From NCBI GenBank assembly GCA_030674185.1, contig CM060312.1:35039362-35103361 (forward strand): a stretch of DNA of 64,000 nt. The letters run 5' to 3'. This document shows positions 52,540 to 64,000 of this stretch, in pieces (position 1 is the first letter of the stretch; each line of letters opens with the position of its first letter). The notes beneath the pieces are model-generated. The model saw only the letters and a program-made list of their open reading frames with translations, was not told the DNA's origin and made no database searches. A program made the position numbers and the translations under genes. This DNA comes from Monoplex corrugatus (lineage: Eukaryota; Mollusca; Gastropoda; Littorinimorpha; Ranellidae).

Positions 52540-54145
52540 AATTAGGACTGGCAAACTTGGTGCAAGGCTCATTCCTGATGTTACTGAATTATTTATTCTA
52601 CTATTAGCTGGTGATACAGCTTCATTATCAGCTAAACAGTTTGTATTTATAAAGCAGTACCCAGACTTAGGGTCAATGTGGAAAAGAACAAAATCATCGC
52701 TTTTCCAAAGGCAGAAGATATGGAAAAAAGGAAGAGGTAGTATCTTAATGGGCAAATGACGAGTGCTGTAAATGAAAGGACGAGTGGTGTAAAGTTTTAC
52801 TGATAACTCGGTACCTATTTCTCTGTTCGCTTGAACCAAAGGCCATACCACATTGAAAACATCCGTTCTCTTCCAATCATCGAAATTTAAGTGATGATTC
52901 TGATCATCATGCAAGAGTGCAACGTGCAAGAGTGCAACGTGTGACAAAGTAACCTTTTGCTTTGCTGTCCTAAAACATAAGAACTGGCCGGTTTGTTGCC
53001 CATTCAAAAATTCAACCATTCTGATGGTATTAACTTTCATAGGTCCCTTCCGTCCCCTCCCATTTCCCTTCCACTGTATAGCATTTTGCCAGTTATTGCT
53101 GGCAGATTTGGTGAAGCGCATATGGAACTGTCTGAATACAATGATTCCTTTTTGAACAAACAAACTCTAAACATCACTCGTTCTAGATTTACGGTAGTCT
53201 GTTGGGGCCTTGCAAGTAAAGCCAAAAAATGCTCCGCTGTGTATTTTGTATAAAATGTACATGCTTACTAACTATTCACTGGATTCTTGAAATTGTTCGA
53301 TGTGGTCTCAAGTAATGGCGCTGGATACTGCTGCTGTTTATATTGAAAATTGCATTTGTCTGGCCATAAGAAATTATGGGTGTGCACCTTAAAACAACAA
53401 ATGATTTGATTTATGGGTGAGATGGGTCGTAATCCAACTTATCTAACATGGTCGTTTTCCAATTTATTTGAACTCAAATTATACGCTGCATAATGTACTC
53501 GCTTAGAATTCTACGAATTGAAGCAAACAGACTGTCACTAAAAGCATACAAGATGTTGAACAGACTGTCACTAAAAGCATACAAGATGTTGTCAAAGGGT
53601 AAGGCTACTAAGACGTGTGGTCTTCGTGAATTATGATTTCAAAATGAGATTAGCCTTCTTTGGCTAAATCACAATGTTGAAAATGTATTTTCCTGCAGGA
53701 ACCGCGTCAAAGAATGAATAAAGGCAAACTCTGGACAACTATGTACAGAGGAACAATCGACTCAGGTTTTACAGAACCTTTAAATCATCCAGAAATCGTG
53801 AAACATATCTTTTATTAGATGCTGACAGACATATTCAGCGCTACATGTCCAAATTTAGACAGCATATAACGATACTGAAGTTCATTACGATCTGTATAAA
53901 AATCTTCCCGAGAATATATTGATTTGCCCATTATGCAAGAATGCGAGAGAAGCCGAAGATTTTTTTTTCTTTTGCTCTGCCGTCCTGCTCTTTCTTATAT
54001 TCGACAAGAGCAAGAGCACATCCCTCGTGCATCTTATGAAAAACCATGCCTTTTTCGAGTTATGTATTTTTGGCAAATCAGAACACAAAAATACCGAGGA
54101 ACATTTTGCAAGTATCTATATTAAGCCACTAAATTACGCATAAAC
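52540..54145 (+). pseudogene. Decayed LINE reverse transcriptase / C-terminal region
   Basis: Fragments in shifting plus frames follow LINE order. 52595-52640 encodes LLLAGDTASLSA, at the place of the RT (L/F)ADD(T/I) motif, with Gly in place of the first Asp. 52665-52720 reads VNVEKNKIIAFPKAE, typical after that motif. 53205-53280 reads LASKAKKCS, then NVHAY-LFTGFLKLFD. 53510-53600 reads RILRIEANRLSLKAYKML. 53800-53880 reads LLLDADRHIQRYMSKF. 53920-53965 reads CPLCKNAREAEDFFFFC, a zinc-ribbon-like C-terminal block. Many stops and frameshifts. The minus-strand open frame across 52222-53163 is a shadow of this region plus the CA tract. Confidence 0.7.
53527..53593. repeat. 33-bp exact tandem duplication in the LINE remnant
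   Basis: AACAGACTGTCACTAAAAGC, ATACAAGATGTTG occurs twice in succession. It duplicates 11 codons (LSLKAYKML region) in frame. Confidence 0.9.
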
Positions 54146-54829
54146 GTGCTAGACTGACATGTGTTTCTTGTGATCATGATCTGTATTCATATCCTTTATT
54201 TGCAAATACATGTCATGTCATCGTTTTGTTTACAATTGTCTGTTTCATGTCGATTGTTGTTGTTTGTTTCATAATGTTTCCCTTCAGAAGAAGATGAGGC
54301 CTAAACTAATCACATTAAACATTTCAAATTACCACCCCCCCCCCCCCCACCATCTCTCTCTCTCTCTCTCTATTTATCTATCTGTCTGTCTGTCTATCTC
54401 TCTTTCTTTTCCCTCCCTTCTTCTCCATTTTCACCTTTCTGCACCATCAATCAATCAACTCAATCAACGGTGATTTCAAACCTACAGGCTAGGTGGCCAG
54501 AACCCGCAGGGACATGAACATGAAATTACTCTGTACATGGACTGATATGTACTTTAATAAAAGAAAAAAAAAGGTGCCTCCAGGCATACAAGCAAGCGAG
54601 CACATATCCCCCACCCCCACCCCTCTCTCTCCTCTCCCTCTCTCTCACGCGAATCTTGCTAGCAGCATATTTCTTTTGTTTTCTTTTTGTGAAGCATCCC
54701 AATATCTTTTACTTCGTTTTATTTATTAATTTCGTTTTTCTTTTCCTCCTTTTTGATACATAGCCTACCCCTCCTTCCGCAAGAAACTGGCGGGACGAGT
54801 TTATTAGTTTAGAACACAATATTACTCCG
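54146..54829. other. No gene seen; C run and CT tracts
   Basis: C run at 54335-54349, CT/CTGT tract at 54353-54402, CT-rich 54620-54648. Otherwise unique. Confidence 0.45.
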
Positions 54830-55290
54830 ACGCTTGTTTGCATACATATTCATACCAATATCAGAACAGACAGTATATTCTACCATTGCCCAGTGTTTGT
54901 TTCAATATCTATACCAATATCAGAACAGACAGTATTTACTATTATCCCGGTGTGTCTTTCAATATGTGTACCAATATCAATACAGACAGTACTGTACTAC
55001 TATTCCGGATGCTTGTTTGAATATCTATCTATACTAGCATTAGCAGATACAGCATATCTCAACCAATACTAGAACAGACAGCACCGTGATACGGCTTCGG
55101 TGTTTGTTTCAATATGCATACCAATATTGGAACAGACAGTACCGTAACATTCTCCCGACGTTTGTCTTAATTTTTATATCAGTAATAAAACAAACAGCAC
55201 ACTAATACTGCCTCAATGTTTGTTTCGATATCTATACCGATATTACAACAGACAGAAATGTAACATTGTTCCGTTGTTTGTTTCAATATG
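54830..55290. repeat. Diverged left flank of the 46-bp minisatellite
   Basis: About eight units of 55-62 bp sharing TGTTTGTTTCAATATCTATA, CCAATATCAGAACAGACAGT and AATACT. They are related to but longer than the homogeneous unit further right. Confidence 0.8.
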
Positions 55291-55299
55291 TCTTTAGAT

Positions 55300-55875
55300 A
55301 TCAATATTCGTATTTCATATTCATTTCTTTTTCTCACAATGGATTTACCATGTGAAACTCGGGCTGTTCTCCCTGTTAAGAGTGCGTCGCCGCAGTGCCA
55401 GCCTCCCTTGTTTATTTACTTATTTATGTATTTATTTCATTTTCTTTTTCTTTCTTTTTTATTTTTTTAAACTTTTTAACCAAGACTGAAGAAAGGCAAG
55501 AAGGCTAATTGGCCCTCAAGGAGAGGGACCTGGAATATAAACCTTATTTCTACAATATTTTATACCAGAGCAGCCGGGCGAATGCCCTGCTCTTCATGAT
55601 TTTCAACTGCCATGGATCTTTAGCGTACGCAGGTCAGCAGGCACGATTCGTTTTTGTCCCTTTCTCAAGGACTAGATGTTCAGTTCGATTTTCCAGTCAA
55701 ACTGAGGGGGGGGGGGGGGGGGGGTGGCCCTCAAGGGAACGACGTTGGAGCGATTTCAGTTATTGGAGGGAGGGGGGAAGGCATTCGAGCCTACTCCAAG
55801 AACGACGAATCTGTAATATGCCCCGAAAGTTTTCACTACATATTTGTCAGGAACTGAGGCACCACTGATCTGCCC
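55300..55875. other. Insertion-like segment splitting the 46-bp array
   Basis: A sequence of about 570 bp without the repeat. It has TTCTTT and A/T-rich low complexity at 55435-55475, then CTGCCATGGATCTTTAGCGT, ACGCAGGTCAGCAGG, which resembles dispersed-repeat style seen at 51.5 kb. A G run of about 18 lies at 55706-55723. TGGCCCTCAAGG occurs on both sides of the middle (55511 and 55725). Probably an old transposon or SINE fragment. Confidence 0.5.
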
Positions 55876-55879
55876 CAAG

Positions 55880-58800
55880 TCCTTTCCATATTAGAAAACA
55901 CAGAATTGTAATACTGCCCCATGTTGTTTCAAATATCTAGTAAAACACAGCACTGTAATACTGCCCCAATGTCCGTTTCAATATTAGAAAACACAGCACT
56001 GTAATACTGCCCCAATGTTTGTTTCAATATTAGAAAACAGCACTGTAATACTGGCCTGAATGTCTGTATTTCAATATTAGAAAACACAGACTGTAATACT
56101 GGCCTGATGTTTGTTTCAATATTAGAAAAACAGCACTGTAATACTGGCCTGATGTTTATTTCAATATTAGAAAACACAATACTGTAATACTGGCCTGATG
56201 CTTTGTTTCAATATTAGAAAACAGCACTGTAATACTGGCCTGATGTTTGTTTCAATATTAGAAAACACATACTGTAATACTGGCCTGATGTTTGTTTCAA
56301 TATTAGAAAACAGCACTGTAATACTGGCCTGATGTTTGTTTCAATATTAGAAAACACAGCATGTAATACTGGCCTGATGTTGTTTCAATATTAGAAAACA
56401 GCACTGTAATACTGGCCTGATGTTTGTTTCAATATTAGAAAACACAATACTGTAATACTGGCCTGATGTTTGTTTCAATATTAGAAAACACAGCACTGTA
56501 ATACTGGCCTGATGTTTGTTTCAATATTAGAAAACACAATACTGTAATACTGGCCTGATGTTTGTTTCAATATTAGAAAACACAATACTGTAATACTGGC
56601 CTGATGTTTGTTTCAATATTAGAAAACACAATACTGTAATACTGGCCTGATGTTTGTTTCAATATTAGAAAACACAATACTGTAATACTGGCCTGATGTT
56701 TGTTTCAATATTAGAAAACACAATACTGTAATACTGGCCTGATGTTTGTTTCAATATTAGAAAACACAGCACTGTAATACTGGCCTGATGTTTGTTTCAA
56801 TATTAGAAAACACAGCACTGTAATACTGGCCTGATGTTTGTTTCAATATTAGAAAACACAATGTAATACTGGCCTGATGTTTTTTCAATATTAGAAAACA
56901 CAGCATGTAATACTGGCCTGATGTTTATTTCAATATTAGAAAACAGCACTGTAATACTGGCCTGATGTTTATTTCAATATTAGAAAACACACTGTAATAC
57001 TGGCCTGATGTTTGTTTCAATATTAGAAAACACAGCATGTAATACTGGCCTGATGTTTATTTCAATATTAGAAAACACAGCATGTAATACTGCCTGATGT
57101 TTGTTTCAATATTAGAAAACACAGCATGTAATACTGGCCTGATGCTTGTTTCAATATTAGAAAACACAGCATGTAATACTGGCCTGATGTTTGTTTCAAT
57201 ATTAGAAAACACAGCACTGTAATACTGCCTGATGCTTGTTTCAATATTAGAAAAACAGCACTGTAATACTGGCCTGATGCTTGTTTCAATATTAGAAAAC
57301 ACAGCATGTAATACTGCCCTGATGTTTGTTTCAATATTAGAAAACACAGCATGTAATACTGGCCTGATGCTTGTTTCAATATTAGAAAACACACATGTAA
57401 TACTGCCTGATGTTGTTTCAATATTAGAAAACACAGCTGTAATACTGGCCTGATGTTGTTTCAATATTAGAAAACACATACTGTAATACTGGCCTGATGC
57501 TTGTTTCAATATTAGAAAACAGCACTGTAATACTGGCCTGATGCTTGTTTCAATATTAGAAAACACAGCACTGTAATACTGGCCTGATTTTGTTTCAATA
57601 TTAGAAAACACAGCATGTAATACTGGCCTGATGCTTGTTTCAATATTAGAAAACACAGCACTGTAATACTGGCCTGATGCTTGTTTCAATATTAGAAAAC
57701 ACAGCATGTAATACTGGCCTGATGTTGTTTCAATATTAGAAAACACAGCATGTAATACTGCCTGATGTTTGTTTCAATATTAGAAAACACAGCACTGTAA
57801 TACTGGCCTGATGCTTGTTTCAATATTAGAAAACACACATGTAATACTGGCCTGATGTTTGTTTCAATATTAGAAAACACAGCACTGTAATACTGGCCTG
57901 ATGTTGTTTCAATATTAGAAAACACAGCATGTAATACTGGCCTGATGTTTGTTTCAATATTAGAAAACACAGCATGTAATACTGGCCTGATGCTTGTTTC
58001 AATATTAGAAAACACAGCATGTAATACTGGCCTGATGTTTTTTCAATATTAGAAAACACAGCATGTAATACTGGCCTGATGTTTGTTTCAATATTAGAAA
58101 ACACAACTGTAATACTGGCCTGATGTTTGTTTCAATATTAGAAAACACAGCATGTAATACTGGCCTGATGTTGTTTCAATATTAGAAAACACAATACTGT
58201 AATACTGGCCTGATGTTTATTCAATATTAGAAAACACAACTGTAATACTGGCCTGATGTTTATTTCAATATTAGAAAACACAATACTGTAATACTGGCCT
58301 GATGTTTATTTCAATATTAGAAAACACAGCATGTAATACTGGCCTGATGTTGTTTCAATATTAGAAAACACAGCACTGTAATACTGGCCTGATGTTTGTT
58401 TCAATATTAGAAAACACAGCACTGTAATACTGGCCTGATGTTTTTTCAATATTAGAAAACACAGCATTGAATACTGGCCTGATGTTTTTTCAATATTAGA
58501 AAACACAGCACTGTAATACTGGCCTGATGTTTTTTCAATATTAGAAAACACAGCATGTAATACTGGCCTGATGTTTTTTCAATATTAGAAAACACAGCAT
58601 GTAATACTGGCCTGATGTTTGTTTCAATATTAGAAAACACAGCACTGTAATACTGGCCTGATGTTTGTTTCAATATTAGAAAACACAGCACTGTAATACT
58701 GGCCTGATGTTTGTTTCAATATTAGAAAACACAGCATGTAATACTGGCCTGATGTTTGTTTCAATATTAGAAAAACAATGCACTGTAATACTGGCCTGAT

Positions 58801-60060
58801 GTTTGTTTCAATATTAGAAAACACAGCATGTAATACTGGCCTGATGTTTGTTTCAATATTAGAAAACACTACATGTAATACTGGCCTGATGTTTTTTCAA
58901 TATTAGTTATAAAACAGCACTGTAATACTGGCCTGATGTTTTTTTCAATATTAGAAAACACGCATGTAATACTGGCCCGAGTTTGTTTCAAATTTTTAGA
59001 AAACAGCACTGTAATACTGGCCTGATGTTTATTTCAATATTAGAAAACACTGCATGTAATACTGGCCTGATGTTTGTTTCAATATTAGAAAACAGCATGT
59101 AATACTGGCCTGATGTTTGTTTCAATATTAGAAAACACAGCATGTAATACTGGCCTGATGTTTGTTTCAATATTAGAAAACAGCACTGTAATACTGGCCT
59201 GATGTTTTTTCAATATTAGAAAACACATACTGATTAATACTGGCCTGATGTTTTTTCAATATTAGAAAACAGCACTGTAATATTGGCCTGATGTTTGTTT
59301 CAATATTAGAAAACACAATGTAATACTGGCCTGATGTTTGTTTCAATATTAGAAAACACAGCACTGTAATATTGGCCTGATGTTTGTTTCAATATTAGAA
59401 AACACAGCATGTAATACTGGCCTGATGTTTGTTTCAATATTAGAAAACACAGCATGTAATACTGGCCTGATGTTTGTTTCAATATTAGAAAACAGCATTG
59501 TAATACTGGCCTGATGTTTGTTTCAATATTAGAAAACACAATACTGTAATACTGGCCTGATGTTTATTTCAATATTAGAAAACACAGCACTATAATACTG
59601 GCCTGATGTTTATTTCAATATTAGAAAACACAGCACTGTAATATTGGCCTGATGTTTGTTTCAATATTAGAAAACACAGCATGTAATACTGCCCTGATGT
59701 TTGTTTCAATATTAGAAAACACAGCATGTAATACTGCCCCAATGTCTGTTTCAATATTAGAAAACACAGCATGTAATACTGGCCTGATGTTTGTTTCAAT
59801 ATTAGAAAACAGCACTGTAATACTGGACTGATGTTTGTTTCAATATTAGAAAACACAGCACTGTAATACTGGCCTGATGTTTATTTCAATATTAGAAAAC
59901 ACTGTAATACTGGCCTGATGTTTGTTTCAATATTACTTTATTAGAAAACAGCACTGTAATACTGGCCCGACGTTTGTTTCAATATTAGAAAACACTGCAT
60001 GTAATATTGCCCTGATATCTGTTTCGTTATTAGAAAAAAAAAAAACAGCACTGTATTGCT
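55880..60060. repeat. 46-bp minisatellite, about 90 copies (4.2 kb)
   Basis: Unit GTTTCAATATTAGAAAACAC, AGCACTGTAATACTGGCCTG, ATGTTT. Most variation is small deletions in the AGCACTGTAA and GATGTTTGTTT segments, giving periods of 42-48 bp. The centre (56.2-59.6 kb) is the most homogeneous. The minus strand reads FSNIET-I-PVL-type peptide repeats only because the unit lacks stops in that frame. Confidence 0.97.
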
Positions 60061-60300
60061 GGCCCGATGTTTGTTTCGTTATTAGACAACACAGCACTGT
60101 AATATTACCCCGTGGTTTATTTCAATACATATCTAAACCAATATTACGACAGACAGCTCTGTAATGTTGTTTCTTTCGTTATTAGAAAACACAGCACTGT
60201 AATGTTGCCCCGATGTTTGCTTCAATATATATCTCTATCAATATTAGGACAGACAACACAGTAATACTGGTTCGATGTTTGTTTCAATATCAAAACGGAC
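60061..60300. repeat. Diverged right flank of the 46-bp minisatellite
   Basis: Longer units again (about 60 bp), with GTTTCGTTATTAGA, CAATATATATCTCTATCAAT and AGGACAGACAACACAGTAAT, like the left flank. The array is thus symmetrical, with old diverged edges and a young centre. Confidence 0.8.
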
Positions 60301-60479
60301 ATATAAGGTAGCAAATATTATCAGGCGTTCGGGATTATGGCAGGTCGTTTACCGTGTCGGTGCTCGTGCGGGTTCTTTGTTCATTCATTGTTTAGTTGAT
60401 GTGGATAGTTGGCCGACTGGATGTCTGGCTAGCTAATTGGAGCGTTCATTGTCTCCCTGGAAAGCGCGTATACACCCTG
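60301..60479. other. Nothing recognised
   Basis: Short unique sequence. Confidence 0.4.
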
Positions 60480-60493
60480 CTCTCTCTCTCTCT

Positions 60494-60573
<80 letters not shown>

Positions 60574-60782
60574 CCACACATACACAAACACAAAAACACC
60601 ATCATACATACATACATACATACATACATACATACACATACATGTATACATACACAAACATACGTACATACACACACATTACATTACATCACATTACATA
60701 TATACACACACATATATGTACATACATGCGTGCATACATACATACACACATACATACATACATACAGACAGACAGACAGACA

Positions 60783-60843
<61 letters not shown>

Positions 60844-60870
60844 CACCTCTTTCTCATACACACATACATA
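60480..60870. repeat. (CT)n-(CA)n-(CATA)n-(GACA)n-(CA)n microsatellite complex
   Basis: CT to 60562, CA, CATA 60606-60640, ATTACATTACATCACATTAC block, CATA, GACA 60765-60784, then CA 60786-60842. Confidence 0.96.
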
Positions 60871-61138
60871 CAAACTTTACGTGCATTTTCTTACACTAGT
60901 TAACTGACTGTGTGACAGGTAATTTGTTGGCTGGCCAGACATTTGGCCGGCTGCTTGATTGCTTGGTTCGTTGCTTGGTGATTCGGTTGTTTGTTTGCTA
61001 ATTTGCTTGTTTCTTTGTTTCTTAAGCACATGCATACATCGGCTATTTCACACGCATGCCCGCACACGCAAGACAACGTTTCAATGTTTAATAAAAAAAA
61101 AAAAAATTAAAAAAATCTTTTAACCCATACACATCACA
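60871..61138. other. Nothing recognised
   Basis: TTGGCTGGC/TTTGGCCGGC and GTTCGTTGCTTGG units near 60928-61000 suggest weak internal repetition. A run at 61092-61115. Confidence 0.4.
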
Positions 61139-61344
61139 TCACATCACACACACACGCACGCACGCACACACGCACGCATACACACACACCACCACCACAA
61201 CACAACATACCACACCCCACACACACATACACACACCACCACTACCACCACCACCACTACCACCACACCACCACCACCACCCCATACACCACAACACGCC
61301 ACACACTACACACGTACAACACACACACACACACACACACACAC

Positions 61345-61383
<39 letters not shown>

Positions 61384-61505
61384 ACACACAAACTTAGACG
61401 AACTATACACGACAGAGGGGGGTGAAATAAGTGCATCATCATCAGACACACACACACAAAACACACACACACACACGCACGCACGCACGCACGCACGCAC
61501 GCGCG
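61139..61505. repeat. (CA)n/(CCA)n/(CGCA)n microsatellite complex
   Basis: CA, CCACCACTA and GCAC tracts. A 28-bp segment AGAGGGGGGTGAAATAAGTG, CATCATC occurs at 61413 and again at 61507. Confidence 0.95.
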
Positions 61506-61540
61506 CAGAGGGGGGTGAAATAAGTGCATCATCGCCTTAC

Positions 61541-61692
61541 CTATTCGCCGCACGCGGGGTCGGTTGGGCTGTATGACAATTTTCTGCTTGAACTCCACCC
61601 GCAGGCGATGCACATCTGACATGCTGCGGCTGCGGTTGTACGGCTTTCCCACCACCACCACCGTCACCACCACCTCCCCTTCCACTACACAG
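61541..61692 (-). CDS. Candidate host exon with consensus 5' splice site
   Basis: The minus strand encodes a non-repetitive, basic peptide: GKPYNRSRSMSDVHRLRVEF, then KQKIVIQPNRPRVRRIG. It is followed immediately by AATAG|GTAAGG (donor GT at 61540-61539), matching the AG|GTAAG consensus. A pyrimidine-rich CGTTGTTGTCATCG, CGTCTGTGTAG lies at about 61720-61692 and could serve as an acceptor. The upstream part of the exon overlaps a GGT-repeat. I do not recognise the protein. A GTAAGG match by chance is possible, so this is weak evidence for a real gene. Confidence 0.3.
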
Positions 61693-61792
61693 ACGACGAT
61701 GACAACAACGATAGGAAAACGACGACGATGATGTTGCTGCTCACTGGTTACTATCCAGGTCTGCAGTACTAGTGGAGGGCCATCACACAGCA

Positions 61793-62439
61793 TACCCACT
61801 CACTCACTACTGCCTTGAAGATGGGAGAAGCTTGAGACAATACTCGTAATGATCACAATGACACAAGAAGACTGAAGCACGATTTTCTCTCTCTGTCAAG
61901 CTCGTCTGTCACAAACTCACTCTTTCCCAATGCTGCTCTGACATCCAAATGCCTTTAGATCTTATTTGTCTCCTTTTTATCTGTACTTTTACTGCATATT
62001 TCTCAGCCGCGTGAAGTCATCGCAGCTAAGATGATGACGGCGATCTTGACAAATCGCTCAGGATGTATTTCATATTTTTGAGTGAAAATAAAATCCCCCA
62101 CAGTCTCTTAAGGCTTGAATCAAACTGTCCGCACTGTTGTTATTTCTGAAGCCATTCCGCTGTAGGCCTAACTTTGTGCGTTCACTGTGATTACATCATC
62201 TTCGCCCTTTTCAAACAATAGGTCCTGAGTCGTCTTTGCTCGAGCCTTGTCTCATCATGAGCTTTTCAGGTTCACGTTACACTGAGATAGGCGTACCGAG
62301 AATGATAAAGATATATACAAAATGTGTGATCCGCGTCACACCCAGTTCTCTTTTTCCTTGTTTCTTTCTTTCTTTCTTTCAAGGTCTAGCAGTCTATGTT
62401 AAGCTATAACTTTAAGAACGTCACGGAATATTACCAAAT
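61793..62439. other. No gene seen
   Basis: Unique sequence with a TTTC tract at 62365-62385. It could be upstream sequence for the candidate exon, but no promoter element is convincing. Confidence 0.4.
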
Positions 62440-63660
62440 GTTTCTTTTCTTTTCCCCTATTGTAAAATGATGCAATTTCGCTGTGCTGACTTATTTAGTG
62501 CGATACTCTGCTTTCACTCTCAAATCCAGCGTTCAAATAGCACTACATGCGCTTTTTGTGGACATATATCATTACAAGACCTTCAGTGCATGTTACCAAT
62601 TATCCTGTTGAAAAAACAAACACACACTATAAAATCTAACACTGTTCATGGTGCTGAAGTATCTAGTGAGTTTAAACTGGCAAAAATGTACTTTTACTCA
62701 ACAAACCAAAACGCATACAGGCCTAAAGTGAATAAGAAGTGCGTAACAATGGAGAAACGGCACACATTATCGTCCACTTTAGCCTTTATCAAGCGTACAA
62801 AGATAACAAAGAAACAAGATCACCAAGTTTAGGACAAAAAGACCAGCATCAAAAACATACTTCCCCGATTTAGTTGAGCTGTGATATCATTTAGATCAAT
62901 GTCTGGCACTTAACACATTGGCCAGGATGAAGTTATGAATGTAAGATCATCACAGTATAGTATCAAATAAAACACTTTTAGCTGTATTGAAGTATTTAGT
63001 GAGAAATGGTGATGCTCAACTGTTACTCAACTGCTTTCGAAAGATCTTCGCGGAATAACACCAAATAATTACTCACCCTCCCCTTTAATAGATTAAACAC
63101 TTTTCACTGCGTCAAAATCAGACCAACTTCACGGTCGACAGGAACAATAATTATTCTGCTATCGTCGCATAAATTTACTTAATAAACACCCACCTTCCGT
63201 TTCAAATGTTGAACACTTCTTCCTGTCCTGATGTATCAAATCACTTTAAAATAAAATGGCAATGATTAACTGTTGGGCCAAGGTATAGCATTCAACTGCT
63301 TTCATAATATCATCACAAAATATTTAACCCCCCCCCCCCCCCAAAAAAATTAACACTCATCTTACCCGTTAAAATACTAAACACATTTCGTCTTGCTGAA
63401 GTATCTGATGACTTCAAAATGGCGATACTTCCTGGTCCAAGGACTAGCGCTTAATTGCATTACTTTACAAAATCATACAACAAAATATTCACAACGTATT
63501 ATCTGATATGTAACAAGGCCAACACTGTTCTTCTCTGATAACTTTCTCTCGTCTAATTCTTCCCAGAGCTTCTTGCTACTATGATGAATTTACTACGTTA
63601 TAAAAGGCTAGACACCTTTAGTGTTCTTAGGTATCAGACGTTACAACAGAAATTCTCCTA
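62440..63660. repeat. Ancient degenerate tandem repeat of about 190-220 bp
   Basis: Recurring order of blocks: GAAGTATCTAGTGA.TT.AAA (62657, 62989, 63390 and diverged elsewhere), then AATGGCRATGATTAACTG, CAACTGCTTTC, GATCTTCRCGGAATAACACC / ATATCATCACAAAATATT, then CCCTTTAATAGATTAAACAC. At least five units are visible, with heavy divergence and indels. A C15 run lies at 63328-63342. Confidence 0.6.
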
Positions 63661-63779
63661 ATCGAGGATTTTGTACTTTGTTGGTAAAGGTACATTAACA
63701 ACTATTTCGGAATTTACATTACGACATTCGACCTGTAGGATAATCAAAGTCCAAACTTCATGATAAAATTCATAATTGA

Positions 63780-63960
63780 CTAGTAAGACAGAAAGGTAAT
63801 TGTAGTCCCCGAACCCTATCCTGGATCGTAAGGAAGCGAGGTGATAGAGACTGTTATTTTTCAGAGTAGATCTTACTCCTCTCCTTGCTGCTTTACCTTC
63901 CCAAAATCTGTTCCCAAACCTGAACAAGGTTAAGTCATTCATGCTATACCAATACTGATC
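63780..63960 (-). repeat. Dispersed family D, longest copy
   Basis: The minus strand reads GTTCAGGTTTGGGAACAGAT, TTTGGGAAGGTAAAGCAGCA, AGGAGAGGAG, then AGTCTCTATCACCTCGCTTC, CTTACGATCC. The order matches the 40.2 kb copy. Confidence 0.5.
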
Positions 63961-64000
63961 TTCTGTTGTAAGCGCTTAACAAAACACTCCCACTGAGAGG

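Noticed and set aside
52222..53163. 313-codon minus-strand frame
   Set aside because: It overlaps a LINE remnant readable on the plus strand, and its end is translated CA tract.
57057..57746. Minus-strand 229-codon repeat protein (FSNIET units)
   Set aside because: It is produced by the 46-bp minisatellite. The period is not a codon multiple and the frame survives only through indels.

Overview
This is a repeat-dominated animal nuclear sequence with no intact host gene that I can support. There are no prokaryotic operons, and coding capacity is confined to eukaryotic retrotransposons and a piggyBac-type DNA transposon. (CA)n/(GT)n tracts are very long and frequent. A molluscan, probably gastropod, source is my inference: several dispersed repeats (ones carrying TTTATCGTCT-, GGTAAAGCAGC- and CTGGGAGATCGG-type segments) resemble repeats I remember from snail genomes. 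No search was possible to confirm this.

Layout. 1-5.3 kb: degenerate TTTCC-rich tandem repeats, a first copy of dispersed family A, and 54-bp and 45-bp minisatellites. 5.6-8.5 kb: microsatellites around a 49-bp minisatellite and a 5'-truncated LINE end. 8.5-16 kb: microsatellites, dispersed-repeat fragments, two more LINE ends and a TTAA/CCCTTTGA palindromic-repeat field. 16.2-18.4 kb: a decayed Ty3/gypsy LTR retrotransposon. 18.4-28 kb: dispersed repeats, several tandem arrays, one LINE split by family A, and three more LINE ends. 28.55-30.63 kb: an internally deleted piggyBac element with TTAA target duplications and a SINE nested in it. 31-37.8 kb: long GT/CA tracts, another SINE copy, the longest family A copy and short TTAA-flanked foldback elements. 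37.9-39.7 kb: a 40-bp minisatellite carrying one foldback element. 41.1-47.1 kb: a 33/34-bp minisatellite split by a nearly complete CR1/L2-like LINE with endonuclease and reverse transcriptase. 48-52.4 kb: TTG-rich 154-bp repeats and microsatellites. 52.5-54.1 kb: a decayed LINE. 54.8-60.3 kb: a large 46-bp minisatellite of roughly 90 copies. 60.4-64 kb: microsatellites, one weak candidate host exon on the minus strand, and an ancient repeat of about 200 bp.

The window is best read as layered transposon insertion into tandem arrays. The retrotransposons supply the only catalytic domains: the 41.8-45.5 kb LINE retains endonuclease and YADD motifs but has one frameshift. DNA transposon remnants and foldback elements share the TTAA target preference. 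I found no tRNA or rRNA gene and no CRISPR array. The most unusual signals are (1) four palindromic 24-bp motifs flanking the transposase remnant in the piggyBac element, (2) TTAA-flanked foldback elements that appear to have seeded a tandem array and landed precisely on the TTAA of a 40-bp minisatellite unit, and (3) an unusually long, tRNA-headed retroelement family.
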